This document shows, in pieces, positions 12,201 through 26,500 of a stretch of DNA of 64,000 bases. The translations under genes were made by a program, and so were the position numbers. The notes under the pieces are model-generated. The model had not been told where the DNA came from. It searched no databases and saw nothing but the letters and a program-made list of their open reading frames with translations. Numbering within the stretch: position 1 is the stretch's first letter; each line of letters begins with the position of its first letter. Origin of the DNA: Fratercula arctica. Taxonomy: Eukaryota; Chordata; Aves; Charadriiformes; Alcidae. Location: the NCBI GenBank assembly GCA_947846985.1, contig CANTUZ010000005.1:21486389-21550388 (forward strand). Direction: 5' to 3'.

Positions 12201-15200
12201 CGAATAAACCTGCTTTTCCTTGCGCCAGACAGAATTAAGTGTTTGGAAAATCCCTCTTTGCTATTTTTTCAAATAAAAGATAAAAACAAAGTGATGACTG
12301 TTTTCTACTGGTTCGCGTATTGGGCAATGGCACAAGGTTGCTAAAATAAGCCTACGGACTGTCTGCTAAAACTCAAGTGGCCTTGTTTCTGTTCTTGGAG
12401 TTCTCCAGAGCACCTTTCCTGCTATATCCTTATAGAAACACTTGTTGTTAATGCTGTATTTGTTTAAAAGGGTTGTTCTTCCGTAATCTCTGCTAAACCA
12501 TCATTCTGAAGTGTGCTTTTAAAGGAGACGGGTTCTGCTTTGCAGTGAGCCATAATGAGCCGTAATTCATTACCCTGCATGCAAATGAGAAAGGTGGTAA
12601 CTGGGAATTGTGAGATGTTTGTGGGACGGTGGGGTCCTGTTCTTTCTGTGTAGTCCCTTCAGAGTTAAGTAGCTTGGAAAGATAAAAGGGCTGAGGAAGT
12701 GTGCAACTCTCTCTTTTTTTTTTTTTTTAATGCTGGTACTGTGCACGTCTAGTTTGAAGTACTCTAAAGCCGAGTCTCTGAACTCGGGAAGTGGCGGGTC
12801 ACTAAATTATTTCAGGTTTGTTATTTACATGATTCATGTGTAACTCCTATTGATTGCTCTGTCCGGGCACTTAAGACAATTTTTAAGTGAGCTGTATAAA
12901 TAAATATTTAGAGAGAGAGATACACGCTTGTGCGCGCATCTGTCAGTGGGCAGGCTGCATTCTCTCCTTGACCCGGCCAGCTGCAGTGTGCACGGTGCAT
13001 TCCCTAAATGCACTGAGCTGTAGAATACTAGGAAGAATGAGGTACTTGTGTATGTGATACAACCCGTTCTGAAGCACTACAAGTAAATATAAAATGTTTT
13101 TAAGCTCCTGTCGCTGCATGCGTGGACGCTATCCATGGTCTCCAGCCAGCCTGAGTGTAATTTGATGGGAGGACTGGGAGGAGCATCTGGTGCCCCTGGT
13201 TTCTGAGGCCAGCTTCAGCTTTTGTCAGTGAAGATTTCTCTGCTTCTCTCACAGTCCAGTTACTTGATACGTTTGAGCCTTTTTGCTCATGTGTTTCCAG
13301 CTTCCCAGGAACTGTGGCAAGAACTTGTGTTTGTGACACTCACAACTTGTGTTTGTGACTATTGAATCCACGCTCTGCTTCAGCCAGAAGTGGTTCATCT
13401 GTCAACTTGTACTGATGCTGTTAATCTACTGTAAACTGCTATGCTTCTGCACGCTGCATTAAATTCTCCTTAATAGTGGTGAGATGTAGCTGTTTCGGCA
13501 GCTGTCACCAGTCCTGTCCTCAAGAACACACTGACAGGTTGATGCAGCTTTGAATTTGGTGTTGCAGAGATGTAAACCATCATAACGGCCTATGTGAGAA
13601 AGGTGGAGGGTCTCTAATGTGGTGGAAGAAGCCTCCAGCTGCTCCAAGGATTGTCCTAATGCATCCTGAAAACAGCCCAAAGGAAGTAAACTGGGATGGG
13701 TGGTTACCGGCTCTTCACTAGGAGCTTCTTGATCTCTGCTGAGGAACAACCTGACCTTGACTTCACATGAAGTCCAGAGAAGAGTGGCTACAGATGGTGC
13801 ACGCAGGACCTCCTGCACCCAGCCTTCCCAGTGCCTGGGCTGAGCAGGCTGCAGGGAAAGGTCTTTGCGGACGACTCGGCTCTGAAGGAAGCTTTCTCCA
13901 TGCAGTAAGGCATACTTAGCGGGAGTCTCCAATTATGATGTTGAACGGAATATCTCAGAAAAAGGCTTTCGTTGTAGAACTAGGTGCAGGTTGATGGGTA
14001 TGATAAGCTTGAATTTGCATATGAGGGTGCTTGGAGCTCTTTCATCTGAGCTATTCTTCAGCGTGCTTTTCCGTCCTGTGAGAAAGTGTGGACTGTGTTA
14101 CACTTGACTAAGTAACCAGTTCCCTCAAGGAGAGGGGTAAATGCTACTTCCAAATGCCGCCTTGTGCCAAGTGTCTGGAGAGGAATAAGGATAAGTAGTG
14201 TTGGGGTGGTATGACTGATTCATACAGAAACTACATCACCCGGTTGCACTGAAACAAATCTAATTAGGAGGAAGAAATTCTTCACGTTCATAAATGTGCA
14301 AAGTCTGTCACCAAAAGGTTATAGGTAGATAACAGAGTCAAATGGGAAGATCATCTTTATTGCACATGTCAAGATACTGGCTTGAAAGAAATAAAGCAGA
14401 TAAATGACCAAGTTAAGCTTTGAGGGCAGGGAAAGGGGATCCGGAATTATTTATCTCAAGCAAGCTCTTGTTTCTCATTTTGGTTATCGCAACAATTAAG
14501 TGAGCTAGCAAAAGAAGGGTCAATCTTTCTAGCTGGCCAACTGCCTGCAAAATAATGGACTGCTGTAAACAAGAACCTCTGAATGGCCTTATGCTCCCGG
14601 GAGAACTGTCTTCAAATAGTTGGTGGCCACGATGCCTGTGTCAAGTTAATCATGAGGGAAAGAGATGGAAGTTGTGAGATGCGCTAGAAGAAAGAAGCAG
14701 GATGCACGGTAACTGAATCCTCTGAGTGAGTTGTCGATATGAGCTCAGAACTTACACTGATGGTGTGGGCTGGGGATTATGTACGGAAATCCGACCCTTT
14801 GGAATGTGAAGATTCAGAAATTCAAACGATTGCTGCTGCTAGACAAAAATGACAAGGTTATTAGTTTTCTGTTGACATCTGTTGTCTTGATAGACTTACT
14901 CTTCTGTCTAGACTTGCTGTGAGGACTGCAGATTTAGCCTTCGCCTGCATGTAACAATATGTCATGTTTGAAAGCGTAATTAGTGAATTTTTAAGAGAAA
15001 TATTTTTGAGACTGTAGTAACACCCAACCATATATACTGTCAAGGTGTATTCCACAGGCTCTTATTTATAGGAACTGTAGAACTTAATACGGCCTCTGGA
15101 CTTTTGATTTGCTCCAGCTTTGATCCAAACGAGTATGTCTCTGCTTGAATACTGCTACCTTTGACAATCTCCGCTGTATGTTCTCGAAGAAAAAAGCTCT

Positions 15201-18200
15201 TTTGACCTCAGAGCGGAAAGAGTAATGCGGCAAGAATGATTTTTTTTTTTTTTAATAAACAGTGTTTGGCCTTGATGTGCACTACAAACCTCTAAGAATG
15301 TTTTAGAAACTCAAAAATAAGCATAAGCTTTTCTATTAGTTACAGCTTCTCTGTTGAGAACGACGGTTACTACTTCCACTGCTTTGCTGCTGCCATCGCA
15401 GCTTCTAGAGCGGCTGCGGGTGGACCTGATGAAACACGGCAATAACCTGGTGAAATACTGCATGTCTAGTGCTTGAACTTTGAAACAAGCTGCTCTTACT
15501 CGAAGAAGTGATGGAGAGAGCAGAATCTGTCAATACTGCCTAATACTCTTCATTATAAAAGATTGTTCCTTCTGCGTCAGAGCTTTATCAGGATAATTTC
15601 TTGCAGAACTTAAGGAAAAGGAACAGTGCTAGAGATGAGGGGTTTTTTCTACATTCAAAAGACAATTACAAGTAGAGTGATAGATAAAGGACTCCAGCTC
15701 TGAATTACTTTTACCGTACAAGTAGCTCTTGCTTCCTATGCGTTCAGAATCCCGGCAGCGTTGTATTTCCCATTCTTTAACCTGATGGCTCATGGAAGAT
15801 TTCACAGAACTAAGTTTTGGGACTGTGCAAAGATAGAATGAGCTGCGATTAGAACTGCAAAAACCACGTACTCAAAACATAGGTATGTATGAAGTAAATG
15901 TTCCTTTTTCATAGACGTTAGAAGCTAAATAGAGGTGAAGGCTGATAGACAAAAGCACGTATGTCTAAAGCTGAGTGAGGTGTAACAAAGACTGGAATTT
16001 CTCTTCATTCCTGTTGCTGTTGCTTTGAGTCCAGTAATTTGCCTCTGTCTGGTGAACGTTAGTGTTATTAATTGACAGCTTTTAATAGATCGGGATAAAG
16101 TAACTTCCTTGTAGCAATCAAAAAAAAGCACACCACTTCAGTAGTCTAGTTTGTAACTGATAATAGGGCTAAAATTCAGAAGTGGCATATATTATATAAA
16201 TGAAGGCATTAGATCGAACTGAAATGAAAAAGCTGTTTTCATCCCATGTCTGAAGAGTTAACTGATGCAGAAAAAAAGGTTTTACATCTTAAGTCTTCAG
16301 CTTACTAGCTGCTTGTACGACTGCAGTGCCTTGCCTCTGAAATCAGATTTTTACAAAAGCAAAAATTAAGTACATCCCCACATCTACAGTATGATGCATC
16401 GCACCTGCGCACCTTTTTCTTGGATACCGCTACGTTTACTGCAACGGTAATTGTTTTGCTTGCCACAATGAGGACGTAGGTCAGAACAGCTTAGCTTATT
16501 TCTAGTAGTAATGTGAAATGGAATTAACTTCTAAGCACTGACTGGGCGTCCCGTAGCAACGCAAAACTCATCTGCTGCCGAGCCTTTAGAGTCAAACTTC
16601 TTGTAGCTTTGTTTCCCTAGGTGGGTTCTTTTTTTCTTTTCACCCCCTCTAACACGCTTTAGCACACAACATCAGCTCAAGCTCTGGGTCCGTCACGTGC
16701 TATGTGAATAGCTCCCTTAACTTAGTGATATACAGCATAATTCCAGATCATCTACACTTAAGTTCTTGTTCTACTTCTTCCCCCTCCCCTTGCCCACTTC
16801 TTGAGAACTGGCAAGATGGTAGAAATCCAAATAGCATGTATTTTTCCTCAGAGGCACTGAAGCCTTCCTGTTTAAGGAGGAAAAAGGAGCCTGTTCTGCT
16901 GCAGGAGGAGTAAGAGCGGACATCTGGGCAGTGAGAAGAAGGTTTTCTTGAGATCTGATGTCCCAGATGACGCAGAACACTTGAGGGGTGACAAAGCCCC
17001 CAGCTTTCCAGCCCCTCTGGTTGTCAGTGCTCAGCGTGAGTCTTAGTTTGTAGAGTCCTCAATGCCCTGCAGAAGTTGAGGATCGGTGAAGTTCAATGTC
17101 TCCCTTTGGTAGCAGCCAACACTTCAAAAACCTTCTGAGCAGCGCAGCCGTGTTGCTTTGTAACCAGAAGGGAAAACACCACCATTCGTCCCATGTCATT
17201 TGTTGTTTTCCACTGTGCGTTTCTGTCCTCTTCTGGAAGGATTTCAAAGATTATAAGGTATTTCCTATAATACATTTTACTACTGTTAATATCTTTAAAG
17301 GAAGACATTTGTTCAGTTTAAAGTTACAAACTTGTTTGTAATAGATTACAGGTGTTAAATAAAAAAAAAATGGGTTTGAGAGTACAGCTTTTATTTTCAT
17401 CAAGTTTTACAACTGTTTATGACTTCAGAGAATCAGCAGTGGTGGCATGTTCTCAAACAGCTGTTAATGGGATGTTAAAAGGCATAGCTGCCCTTTCAAA
17501 AATAGCACGGGGAAAAAATGCCCCTTTTTCACAGGTTTGAGCACAGCTAATAAACAGCATAATAAAGCTCCTCGGTTACGCGTATCATCCGTCACACCGT
17601 AAGCACTATATAAATCTGACTGTTGTGGCCATGAGAGAATAAGGAACGAAAAGCTCAACAATTTTATCTTACAAGAAAATTTTTAAATTCTTAATGAAGT
17701 ACACCAGAATCATCTCACCAGTGTGGATTTCAACTCCATATTTAAAAAAAAAAAAAAAAAGGTGGAAACACCCCATAAAAACAAAAATCTGTGATCTTGA
17801 CTGTAATATTGGAATTCTGTCAGGGAATTTGTAATGCTCTCTGTGCACTTAAAATAAAAACTAGCAAATCATTGAACTGAGATTTAGTCAAAATTGGGCT
17901 CTTTTGTGTTGTGAAACATTTGCTGTAGAAAATGCATTTGAATGATGACCAGGATAAGACTCCTTTTTTGTAAATGACTGGTATTGTGTTGTTGATGCAA
18001 GAGTAGCGTTATTAATTGATGTAAGACTAGCTTGCATTTTTAACGTCTAAAACTTAGATTGACTGTGCCCACCTGTTAATACCTTCTCGTATTTATTGAG
18101 TCTGAAAGAAGTGACTTAATTGTTTTTTTAATATTTGAGAAGGCAGCATTCCTGAGGTAGATCCAGCGTGTTCCTCTAGAGGAACCTGCCGCTCCAATGA

Positions 18201-21200
18201 TTATCAGGAGTGTCCAGGGAAATAGCTGGCTCATGTAGCCCGATAGTTACAGTAAATAAATTTGATGGATGCAGGTAGTCCTTTATATCAAATTATTTGG
18301 ATTTTCTTTCCCTAAAATACCCGGTATGCCCATTCCATTAGCCTTTTGATGATAGACTGACTTTGTATCTATGGTGGGGAAGGTGAGAGAAAGACCAACT
18401 TCATAGTAATACTTGCAACTTTCTTGCTTCCTGGTCAGAAGAACAGTAAAGACAAATAAAATTTAAGTGATAATCCTTGACATTAGACAGCAGTTACATC
18501 GATAGCAACGTTTGTATTTTTTCTTGGGCAGGTCAACTTGCCCGTTACTGCTCTACTTAGCCATTAGACCAGTAAGTGATAACTTTGTAGGATGTAAAAT
18601 CCAAAGAGAAGACAAGAACCATAAAGCTTTTACATGACAAGAAGACAGAACTTCACACTGGGAAGGGTAGCATGAAGAAGCAGTGACAAGAAAAATACTA
18701 AGGAATTAAGTAATTAACCCATGACTCCTTCAAGTAGCGCCATACCAATGAAGTCATCAGATGCGTATCAATTCTGATCAATCATTTAAAAAACCTGAAT
18801 TTAAAAGTATGTTCCATTTCTATTACTAGGATTAGCTTTCCAGGGCACAACGCCATTTGTAACACTATCTCATAGATTTGTGAGGCACAACTTCCCTTTA
18901 GCTTTACGTGTTTGCCAAAAAGATCATATTTATCTACTTATTTTCTGATTTTATTCCTTATTACAATCTATGCTTGCTTATTATTAGCTTGGTCTCCTTA
19001 AAAACACCTTAAAAAAAAAAAAAAAAAAGGCCCTATGTTCACGATTTTCCATTCGTCTAGTATGAAGTAGCATTTATCATCTTGTACTGAGAACAGTTAT
19101 TCTCTATTCTGCCCTTCATAAGCAGCACTTCTGCCAGAGATCTTCTCCCTTGCGTGAACCTCTCGGAGGCAAATACATCAATCTGAACGTCACTGTACTG
19201 ACTGCTGCAGAGTCTCCACACAAAATCCCTGAGGGCAAACACGAGCAACTTCGATTTTTTTTTCCTTTCATTCCTGTCTCTCCTTTAGTTACAAGCTAAA
19301 TGGCTGCTTATCATAATCAGTCTATGAGATCTCAGTATCTTTTTTTCTTTTCTCTGTGGTTGCACCATATTTCATCATGCCAACTCTTTTCGTATCTTCT
19401 CAGAAACGTTCTCTGTGAGTCTTATGGCAGGAAATGATCCACCTGCTGGCTGCCCTGACCACGTAGCTATAGTGTGTTCCTGTAACTGAGATGAAAGAGC
19501 ATCTAAAGCTGGGTCCTGAAGTCTTTAGTTGTAATACGTTCTTGCAAAGCTTCTATGCCCAGTCATCCACAAGACTAGGAGTCCTGACTGTGCTCCCTGG
19601 GAAGGGTTTGTAAGCATCCGAGTTCACCGTATTGGATGGAAAGGGTGAACTGGTTTTTAGTGGTGGTGATGAGCTTTAAAAACATGGTATTCTTGGGTAT
19701 ACACAGGTAAAAGCTTGGGCTTTTTTTTTTTTTTTTCCCCAGAGGTTTCACAGTGGTGGATAACTGGTTTTTATGTGCCCAAGCAAACAGGATGACTGTT
19801 TCTTATAAACACAAGTACTGCTGCCACTAAAAAGGAGTTGGGTACTTACACAGTTATCCAAGCTGTCAAAAGTTAAAAATCTCCAGAGTCTATTTGGACC
19901 ACTCTGGCATCTCAGTAATGGGAAGATGTTGCCAACTAAGCCATCGAAAAGTTAAAGAATATTTTCTGAAATCTAGAAGCATAGGTAAAAGTGAGCCAAT
20001 ACAATCACTATCTTCTGAGCTCACAAACAACTCGCTCGGATCTTTCGAATAAGTTGTCATGAAGTTTGTGTTGTCAGCTGATAAAATGAAGGTTAATACC
20101 TGCAGTTCTAGATATTATTTCAGATTTGTATCTTTGATTTCTACTGGATGTCTCAAAAAAAAACCCAAAAAAACAAAAAAAACCCAACCGTTTGTGGTCT
20201 ATATAGGCAAAAAAGAATCCAAGAAAGTGAATCTGATTAAGAATTTTATGTTTTGATATTGGTAAGGATCAGCTTTTTTTTTAATCTGTACAGTTAAATT
20301 ATTTTGTGAAACTTAAGACTCTTCTACGGAAGAATACGGGTACTGACATCCATGTCACATTAACCACAGAGGTGGGTCATAGTGAGGCATATAATTCATA
20401 TGAGTAATACCATGGCAAATTCCAAAATTATGAGGATTTTTATGAGTAGATCTGTAACTTAGTCTTAGAAAATGAAGAATGATGAGCAAATGTCATGACC
20501 TGATCATACTCTGAAATGGGATTTAAAAAAAAAAAAAATAAAAAATCACAAGCAACTGCGTAACTTTTTGGCTAATGGACATATACCTGAAATCTGAAGT
20601 GGAGAAAGCCAGCTAAATTGCTGTAAACCAAAAAAGGATCACCAAAGCTGTTCAAAGGCCAGCTTGTTCCCTTTACTTTTATCTACGTATGTCTCAGCGT
20701 AAGTTGAGATCAGTTGATTTGCCTTTACTGATCCGGAGATGATACAATAGCTCTGCGTTCTTACGTAGCCAACGAAGCTGTGAGGCATAAGGCCAAACAC
20801 CAGCTAAACATAAATCGGTAATTCCAAGCAGCTGGCTAAAAGCAAACTAAGAAGTGCAGCAAACAGGGTAACACGTGAACTAGTTACTTCATCCAGCAAA
20901 AACCCTCGGATGGAGACTTGAGAACACCTTTGTGTTTTCAGAAAAATGCACCCATTTGGACGGAGAACACAGAAAGCTCTGTGAATTAGAGAAGTCTAGT
21001 AAATGTAACTTATGAAAAACACTTGTAGAAATTATTGGTTAGCTGTTAGAAAACTGAAGGGAGAAGGGAATCTTCAAATAGGAAAAAAAGACTGCTGCAA
21101 AAAAATCAAGTAGTAAATTTTGGTCTCTAAAGCTGCATATTCAGCCACCTGATTCTTGGTAATTTAACATCGTCCCTTTTGGATTGACACAGCAAACTAT

Positions 21201-21300
21201 TACCGTTCTACTTCCAGATAAGTGTTTGTCTATAATAAATCGTGCAAAAGCCTGGAAAGTTCGTCTTCCTGATCACAAATTCTTGCAACTTTCCAAACCA
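9221..21300. other. Gene-free intergenic domain with elevated CpG
   Basis: I see no gene, LINE tail or LTR in these 12 kb. The sequence differs from its flanks in CpG content: by hand count about 11 CpG in 12001-12600 and 14 in 15001-15600, against about 2 in 30001-30600. GC is only moderately higher than in the flanks. Open frames are short, the longest being 157 codons at 13459-13932 on the minus strand, with no recognised motif. Small features are A or T runs (for example 12714-12728, 17743-17760, 19011-19028) and a 22-bp-period direct repeat at 13322-13359. Confidence 0.6.
13322..13359. repeat. Short tandem duplication, 22-bp period
   Basis: The 16-mer 'aacttgtgtttgtgac' occurs at 13322-13337 and again at 13344-13359. 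This is a local slippage-type duplication within the CpG-elevated intergenic domain. No function is suggested. Confidence 0.85.
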
Positions 21301-23001
21301 AATACAAAATGGATCTTTTGACTCATCTATTTTACTGCGAAATACAGCTTGTGGTCTAATATAAATAACCTACATCCTGTAGAAGGGGATATCAGACTGT
21401 ATGAAAAAGAAGGGAAATGCAAATTTATTAATTTAGCTGAACTCAAACCCTTATTTCGAAATAAGTGACTTGGAAGTGTTTCATATCTTGTTCTCTACTG
21501 TGCAGTTTTTCTTGTTTGAAAAAGAAAATCAACTTTTCTACCATCTATTGTAGTGAAAGAATCTTTGATACAATAGTATAGGAAAGAACACCAATGCAGA
21601 CAACAGACAAGTGATTTAAAACAGATGTGAAATTCCCTCTATGTAGAAAATTATAGGCACTGGTGATGACATTAGATGCATATGACTAATCACAGTTAAT
21701 GCTTGCTGTTGTCAATTAGCTTTATTAGCACAAGCAATTTGAGCACAGGATGACATTACTTTAATTACTGTAAGCAGCTTGTTCATTTATTGAGTACTGT
21801 GCATTTACAAAAGGGTTATTCTAGCTGCAAATTAATCATAACCCTCTTATCATTAGAAATTCAGGAACACTGAGGAAAAAAGACTACCATGCAAATAGAA
21901 AAAAATGGGTGATGAAAGTCTGGCAGTAATTTTAGTATTTTACTACTATTTTATTTTTTGATAAAAAGACAAAAGCTATTGTATGATTTCTGTCTGAAAG
22001 CTGGACACGAGTGAGACAAAATTGCTACCATTAGAGTTAAGGCAAGACATTATGACCATTAGGTGGTAGCAATGCAAAAAAAGTCTTGTGAAGGTGTACA
22101 GCAAAAATAAGGCTAAAGTTCCCTAGAAAAAAAACCCAACCCATAAGCCAAAGTGCACAAGAAACACAGAACTTTTTTTCTCCTTTTTCATCATATGAAA
22201 ATAATGTTTGTGGATCTGTGGCATGGGTATCGATTTTTCCTGCAAATTTGCACATGAGAGTATAATCTTCAAAGGGTTGAACGTGCATAAATTCATTAGC
22301 AAAATGCAAAAAAGAGACACTGTGCAAGTAAATTTACTCAGAAATGCTATAGCGAGTGAAACAGAGCTGCGACTGCACTGGCTCACAGAACTATTGCTGC
22401 AGTAATGTCAAAATCATGTTGATGATTTGGAAACAAGAACTCAAAATAGGGTTTTTTTTTCTTTGTGGTTTTCTCCTAAGTCTATATTAATACCATAAAT
22501 TGTCAGTTCTTCATTCAAAAGGTAATGGATTCAGAAGACAAAGCTTACCTTTCCTATATTTTAAGTCTGTAGATAATTTGAGCTTGATTCGGGAATCATA
22601 TTCTCCACGTTTTACAATAACTATTTGCAATTTTTCTTTTAAGCCATCTGTTGCAAATCTTGTTTCGGACGAGATATCCACTGTTCAAAACTGAAATTTG
22701 AGGGGTCTTAAAGAATGAGAGAGTCCTTTGCAGCTGTTGGCTTCTGTTCTGTTGTTATTCTTCTCTTGTTCTTCATCCATAACTCCTGTAGAAGCCATAC
22801 TGCAAGGGAAGTGGCCAGTCCGTGGCTTGTGTTCTGTGGGCTCCTATGGCAAGGCCACATCACATAATCAACTGTGGACTCTGCTATATACAGGCTGTGA
22901 GGGCATGGTCAGTCCCTGCTGTGGGATGAAAAAATGAAAGAGTAAAGGCCAGCAAGGCTGATAACGCTGGCTTGCCCTTGGTGGCGCAACCAGCTAAGGC
23001 T
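21301..23001. other. AT-rich intergenic sequence, nothing recognised
   Basis: Short unrelated open frames in several directions, no splice-bounded coding segment and no repeat tail. CpG falls back to the low level typical of the rest of the window. Confidence 0.6.
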
Positions 23002-23163
23002 GATGAGACACTGGAAGAGGATGCAGAGAGATGTGGAAGTATCAGGTTGGATTGAGCTTTGAGCAACCTGGTCTAGTGGAAGATGTCCATACCCACAGTA
23101 GGGGGGTTGGAGCTAGGTATTCATTAAAGGTCCCTTCCAACCCAAACCATTTTGTAATTCTAT
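23002..23163 (+). repeat. CR1 LINE 3' tail, internally deleted
   Basis: The segment runs from a degenerate 'gagacactggaagagg' motif, through 'gagcaacctggtctagtgg', to 'aaaggtcccttccaaccc' and the degenerate end 'attttgtaattctat'. This is the order of the CR1 3' UTR. The part that normally links the first two motifs is mostly missing, so the copy carries an internal deletion. No coding capacity remains. Confidence 0.85.
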
Positions 23164-23393
23164 CAGGCAAAGGTTCATCCTGCAATGGTGTGGAGGAACT
23201 CTTCAGGAGCCACTGTCTCCTGCATGTACGCTTCTTCTAGAAGTCTCCTTCTCCTCAAGGTAATACATGTGCCTTGCAGGCCTCTAAATAACTTTAATGC
23301 TAAATGATTTTAGTAGGTATAATGTCGAGTAAGGAAGGTTGGGTGACAATACTTTGGTTTCCCTGTGTCTGCAAACCTCCTGTGGACTGTCCT

Positions 23394-23580
23394 TAAAATG
23401 AGGGTGGCAGAGCACTGGAACAGGTTGCCCAGAGAGGTTGTGGATTCTCCTCTAGAGATACTCAAAACCAACCTGGCTGTGTTCCTGTGCAGCCTGCTCT
23501 GGGTGAACCTGCTCTGGCAGGGGGGTTGGACTATGATCTCCAAAGGTCCCTTCCAACCCCTGCCATTCTGTGATTCCGTG
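23394..23580 (+). repeat. CR1 LINE 3' tail, second copy
   Basis: It contains 'ggaacaggttgcccagagag', then 'ggggggttggactatgatct', 'aaaggtcccttccaacccct' and the tail 'cattctgtgattccgtga'. It lies about 230 bp downstream of another CR1 tail in the same orientation but belongs to a different subtype: its middle reads 'cctgctctgggtgaacctgc' instead of the 'gagcaacctggtctag' form. It is therefore a separate insertion rather than a tandem duplication. Confidence 0.93.
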
Positions 23581-26500
23581 AAAGCACAGGCTCAGGTTAT
23601 GTCACTGTTTTCCACTGCATCAGCTGTGTGCAGTGTCCCATGTCTGTCCTTCAGGTCCAGGACAGCTGCAACTCAAAACTTCCACCGACTTCTGACAACA
23701 CTGGTTTTACCAGCCTAAGTTCCTTTTCAGCAACGTAGATGGCTTTATTATACTGGGATGAAGGTTTAACTCTCCTGGTATACCCGCGTCCACAGAAGAA
23801 TGATTTTGGTGGTAGAGCATACTGGCAGTGTATACTGCTACCCTTTGTTGTAAGCCATTGCACTAAGCAGCCTGGTTGATCCTCAGCCTGAAGGATCTAG
23901 CCTTCAAGCCTACCTTTGGCAATAGTCATCAATGATAGAAAGTGAATTGCTTAAAATGCACTTCAAACAGTCTTTTCAAACTTACCTCATTTGAAAAATA
24001 GCTGATCTTCTTTCTCCATAACCTTAATATCACTTTCCACACATTATTTGATGCAAGCAGAAGTCTCCAGCATGCATGAACTCCCTGAAAAGCAACAAAC
24101 CCTTAATTCTCTTCTAGCTTTACATCTGTTTTCAATTTATCTGAAGGCATTCAGCATTCAAAAGCTTTGCAAATACAGAGTTATAGTTGTCTGGACAACG
24201 TGCTCTCCACTTCCAGAATGCCAAGGGTACCAAGAGTTGAAACTGCTGAAAACACAGTCCGTAGGTTTGAAGCGTACAGTCTTCCTAGCAGGCAACTTAA
24301 AGTAGCCCCAGGAACAGAATCAACAGAAGAAGAAGATACACTGCAAGCATAAGTCATATAGGTTGCCCAAAAATAAACACAAGAAAGTAATTTATATTAT
24401 TAAATGGTTATGCGAACGTTCAGCTTTGTGATGTGTTTAATCTCACGCTACGTTTTGTTGGTCATCTGCCCGTGCTCCAGTTTCTTCTTGGCACATAATG
24501 AACTTTTTTGCTGCTTTCTGGAGCAACGATCGCTTGTGGCAGACTGTCACAACTTATTCCCAGGATAAGTACATTTCTACTCAGAACGGAGGCTCCCTTC
24601 TTACTTCTGTGTGGAAGATTATGCTGTGGAGCTCTCTAGCAATAAATACAAATGTGTTAAAGGGCAGAGGTGTGTATATATATACACACAGCAATGATCC
24701 AAGGGAAATCTTAGGATTTCAAAAAATGATAGCATTTGGCAACTTGTGTCTGGCTCATCAGCTGCTTCCTCATTCATGTTACGTTTGTTTGGGGGGGGGG
24801 TGGGGAGGATTTTTTTGTTGTTCATTAAGGTCACAATTTTAAAGCTTCTTTCCTCTAGGTGCACACAGTGTGCGGTATTGCCTGAAAGGTCACGGTGCTT
24901 GTCAAAGACTGGGATCACAGCATCGTTCTGTGAGAACAACACTAAAATAGTTGGGAGACAAGGATAAGTTTGCAGAGAAAGTGCTCTATCTTCCTGGCTG
25001 CAGAGAATCATTTTTATTATTCATGAATTCTTTGAATTAACTGTTACTTACAAAAATGAAAACAATCCTGTGTTTTAAACATAATACCATGTTGGCATCC
25101 TGAAGGATACACAAATTGCAAAGCATATTTAGCAATGGCACACCTATATTAGCAAACATTGATGGGCAGTAAATTTTCCGTTGTTGTTATTTTGGGGTGG
25201 GGGTTTTTTTGAGAAGCAGTGAGGATACTATTGCATTGACACTGAGCAATTCTGATCTTGTTCTGGACTTCCCACATTTCTGCTGGGCCACAGGGATTAT
25301 TAATAAAAAAAAAAAAAAGGAGGACTTTGTCAACATTCTTTGAGAGCAAAGCCTAAAGGAGAATGAAGCAGCACTTCAGACGCAGTAGCGTATAAGCCAT
25401 TTTAATAGGAAAGGACAGCCATTGTCGGCAGAGAAGAGAAATGTGGAACAGCACGTTCATTTCAACAGAGGTTCTTCACTGTCTGTGAGCATCCCAAACT
25501 GATGAAACGCAGCTTGCCACAATAGCTCTGAGAGGATAAAACAGTTCTATCCCGCAGAAAAACATTCCTTGTCCTTCCCCCCACCCCCCCCCATTCTTGT
25601 GACATACCACTATTCAGAGCAGGGATTTACAGCATGTTAATGACCCATGAAGAAGCAATACTGTGTGTGAGTAACCCAGTGAATCCGTGACGCCGAATTT
25701 GCATCACTGCAGCGTTCCCCCCCCTTCCCCCATAGACTAAGCGATATTGTTTTGATCAGGTTGAATATTTTAGTTTGAAAGTTAGTGCTTGCTAACACTT
25801 CATACCCTTTCCTTATGCTTGAGTTTAATAGCTACTTAGATTAAATCTATATTGTGATACTAAGTTAACTGTGACAAAATTAGGATAAACTGGTACAAAA
25901 GCTGTTTTCAACATACTGTTTCTTACCCTTAAGACAGTTTCCCCATGCTTTATGTCCTCTCTGAGACTCTAAATACTGATTAGAATTTGGAACAAATATT
26001 ACAATATACTTCTTCATAACACAATCCGGCTTTATAGCAAACCACACAGCAAGAACAATTATTTTTTTTCCTATTGACAAGTTCTGTATTTAAACAAGAC
26101 TTACACAAGGCTGATATTTACACAATATTTTTTCTGCTTTTCTCAATGTGTGCATTAACGTGCACACACCTTTAACGTGCAAATACCTATGTTTTCATTC
26201 AATAAAATATTTTTCCTCTTAAAAATACTTTTTTTCATTTCCATCTATGTGATGCAACCACAACAGATGTATTACATATTGATGTTCAATTGACATGAAA
26301 TATTTCTTTATTTTTCTGATATGCTAAATTGCCAAACATTTTTACAGAGAGTACCCTGATATTCTGCTATAAATAATATTTACCTAGGTCATAGGAATAG
26401 CTGTAGTTTATGAAGATGAACCACAGAGTAGTGGAAAGAATTTCCAAAAGTTTTTATTTAAGTGTTCTATCCCTTTTTCTAGAAGCTATGTTTCTGGGGA

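Noticed and set aside
24671..24688. Perfect 18-bp palindrome of TG/TA repeats
   Set aside because: It is a mixed dinucleotide microsatellite, self-complementary by composition. It has no GC-rich stem or U run to suggest a functional hairpin.
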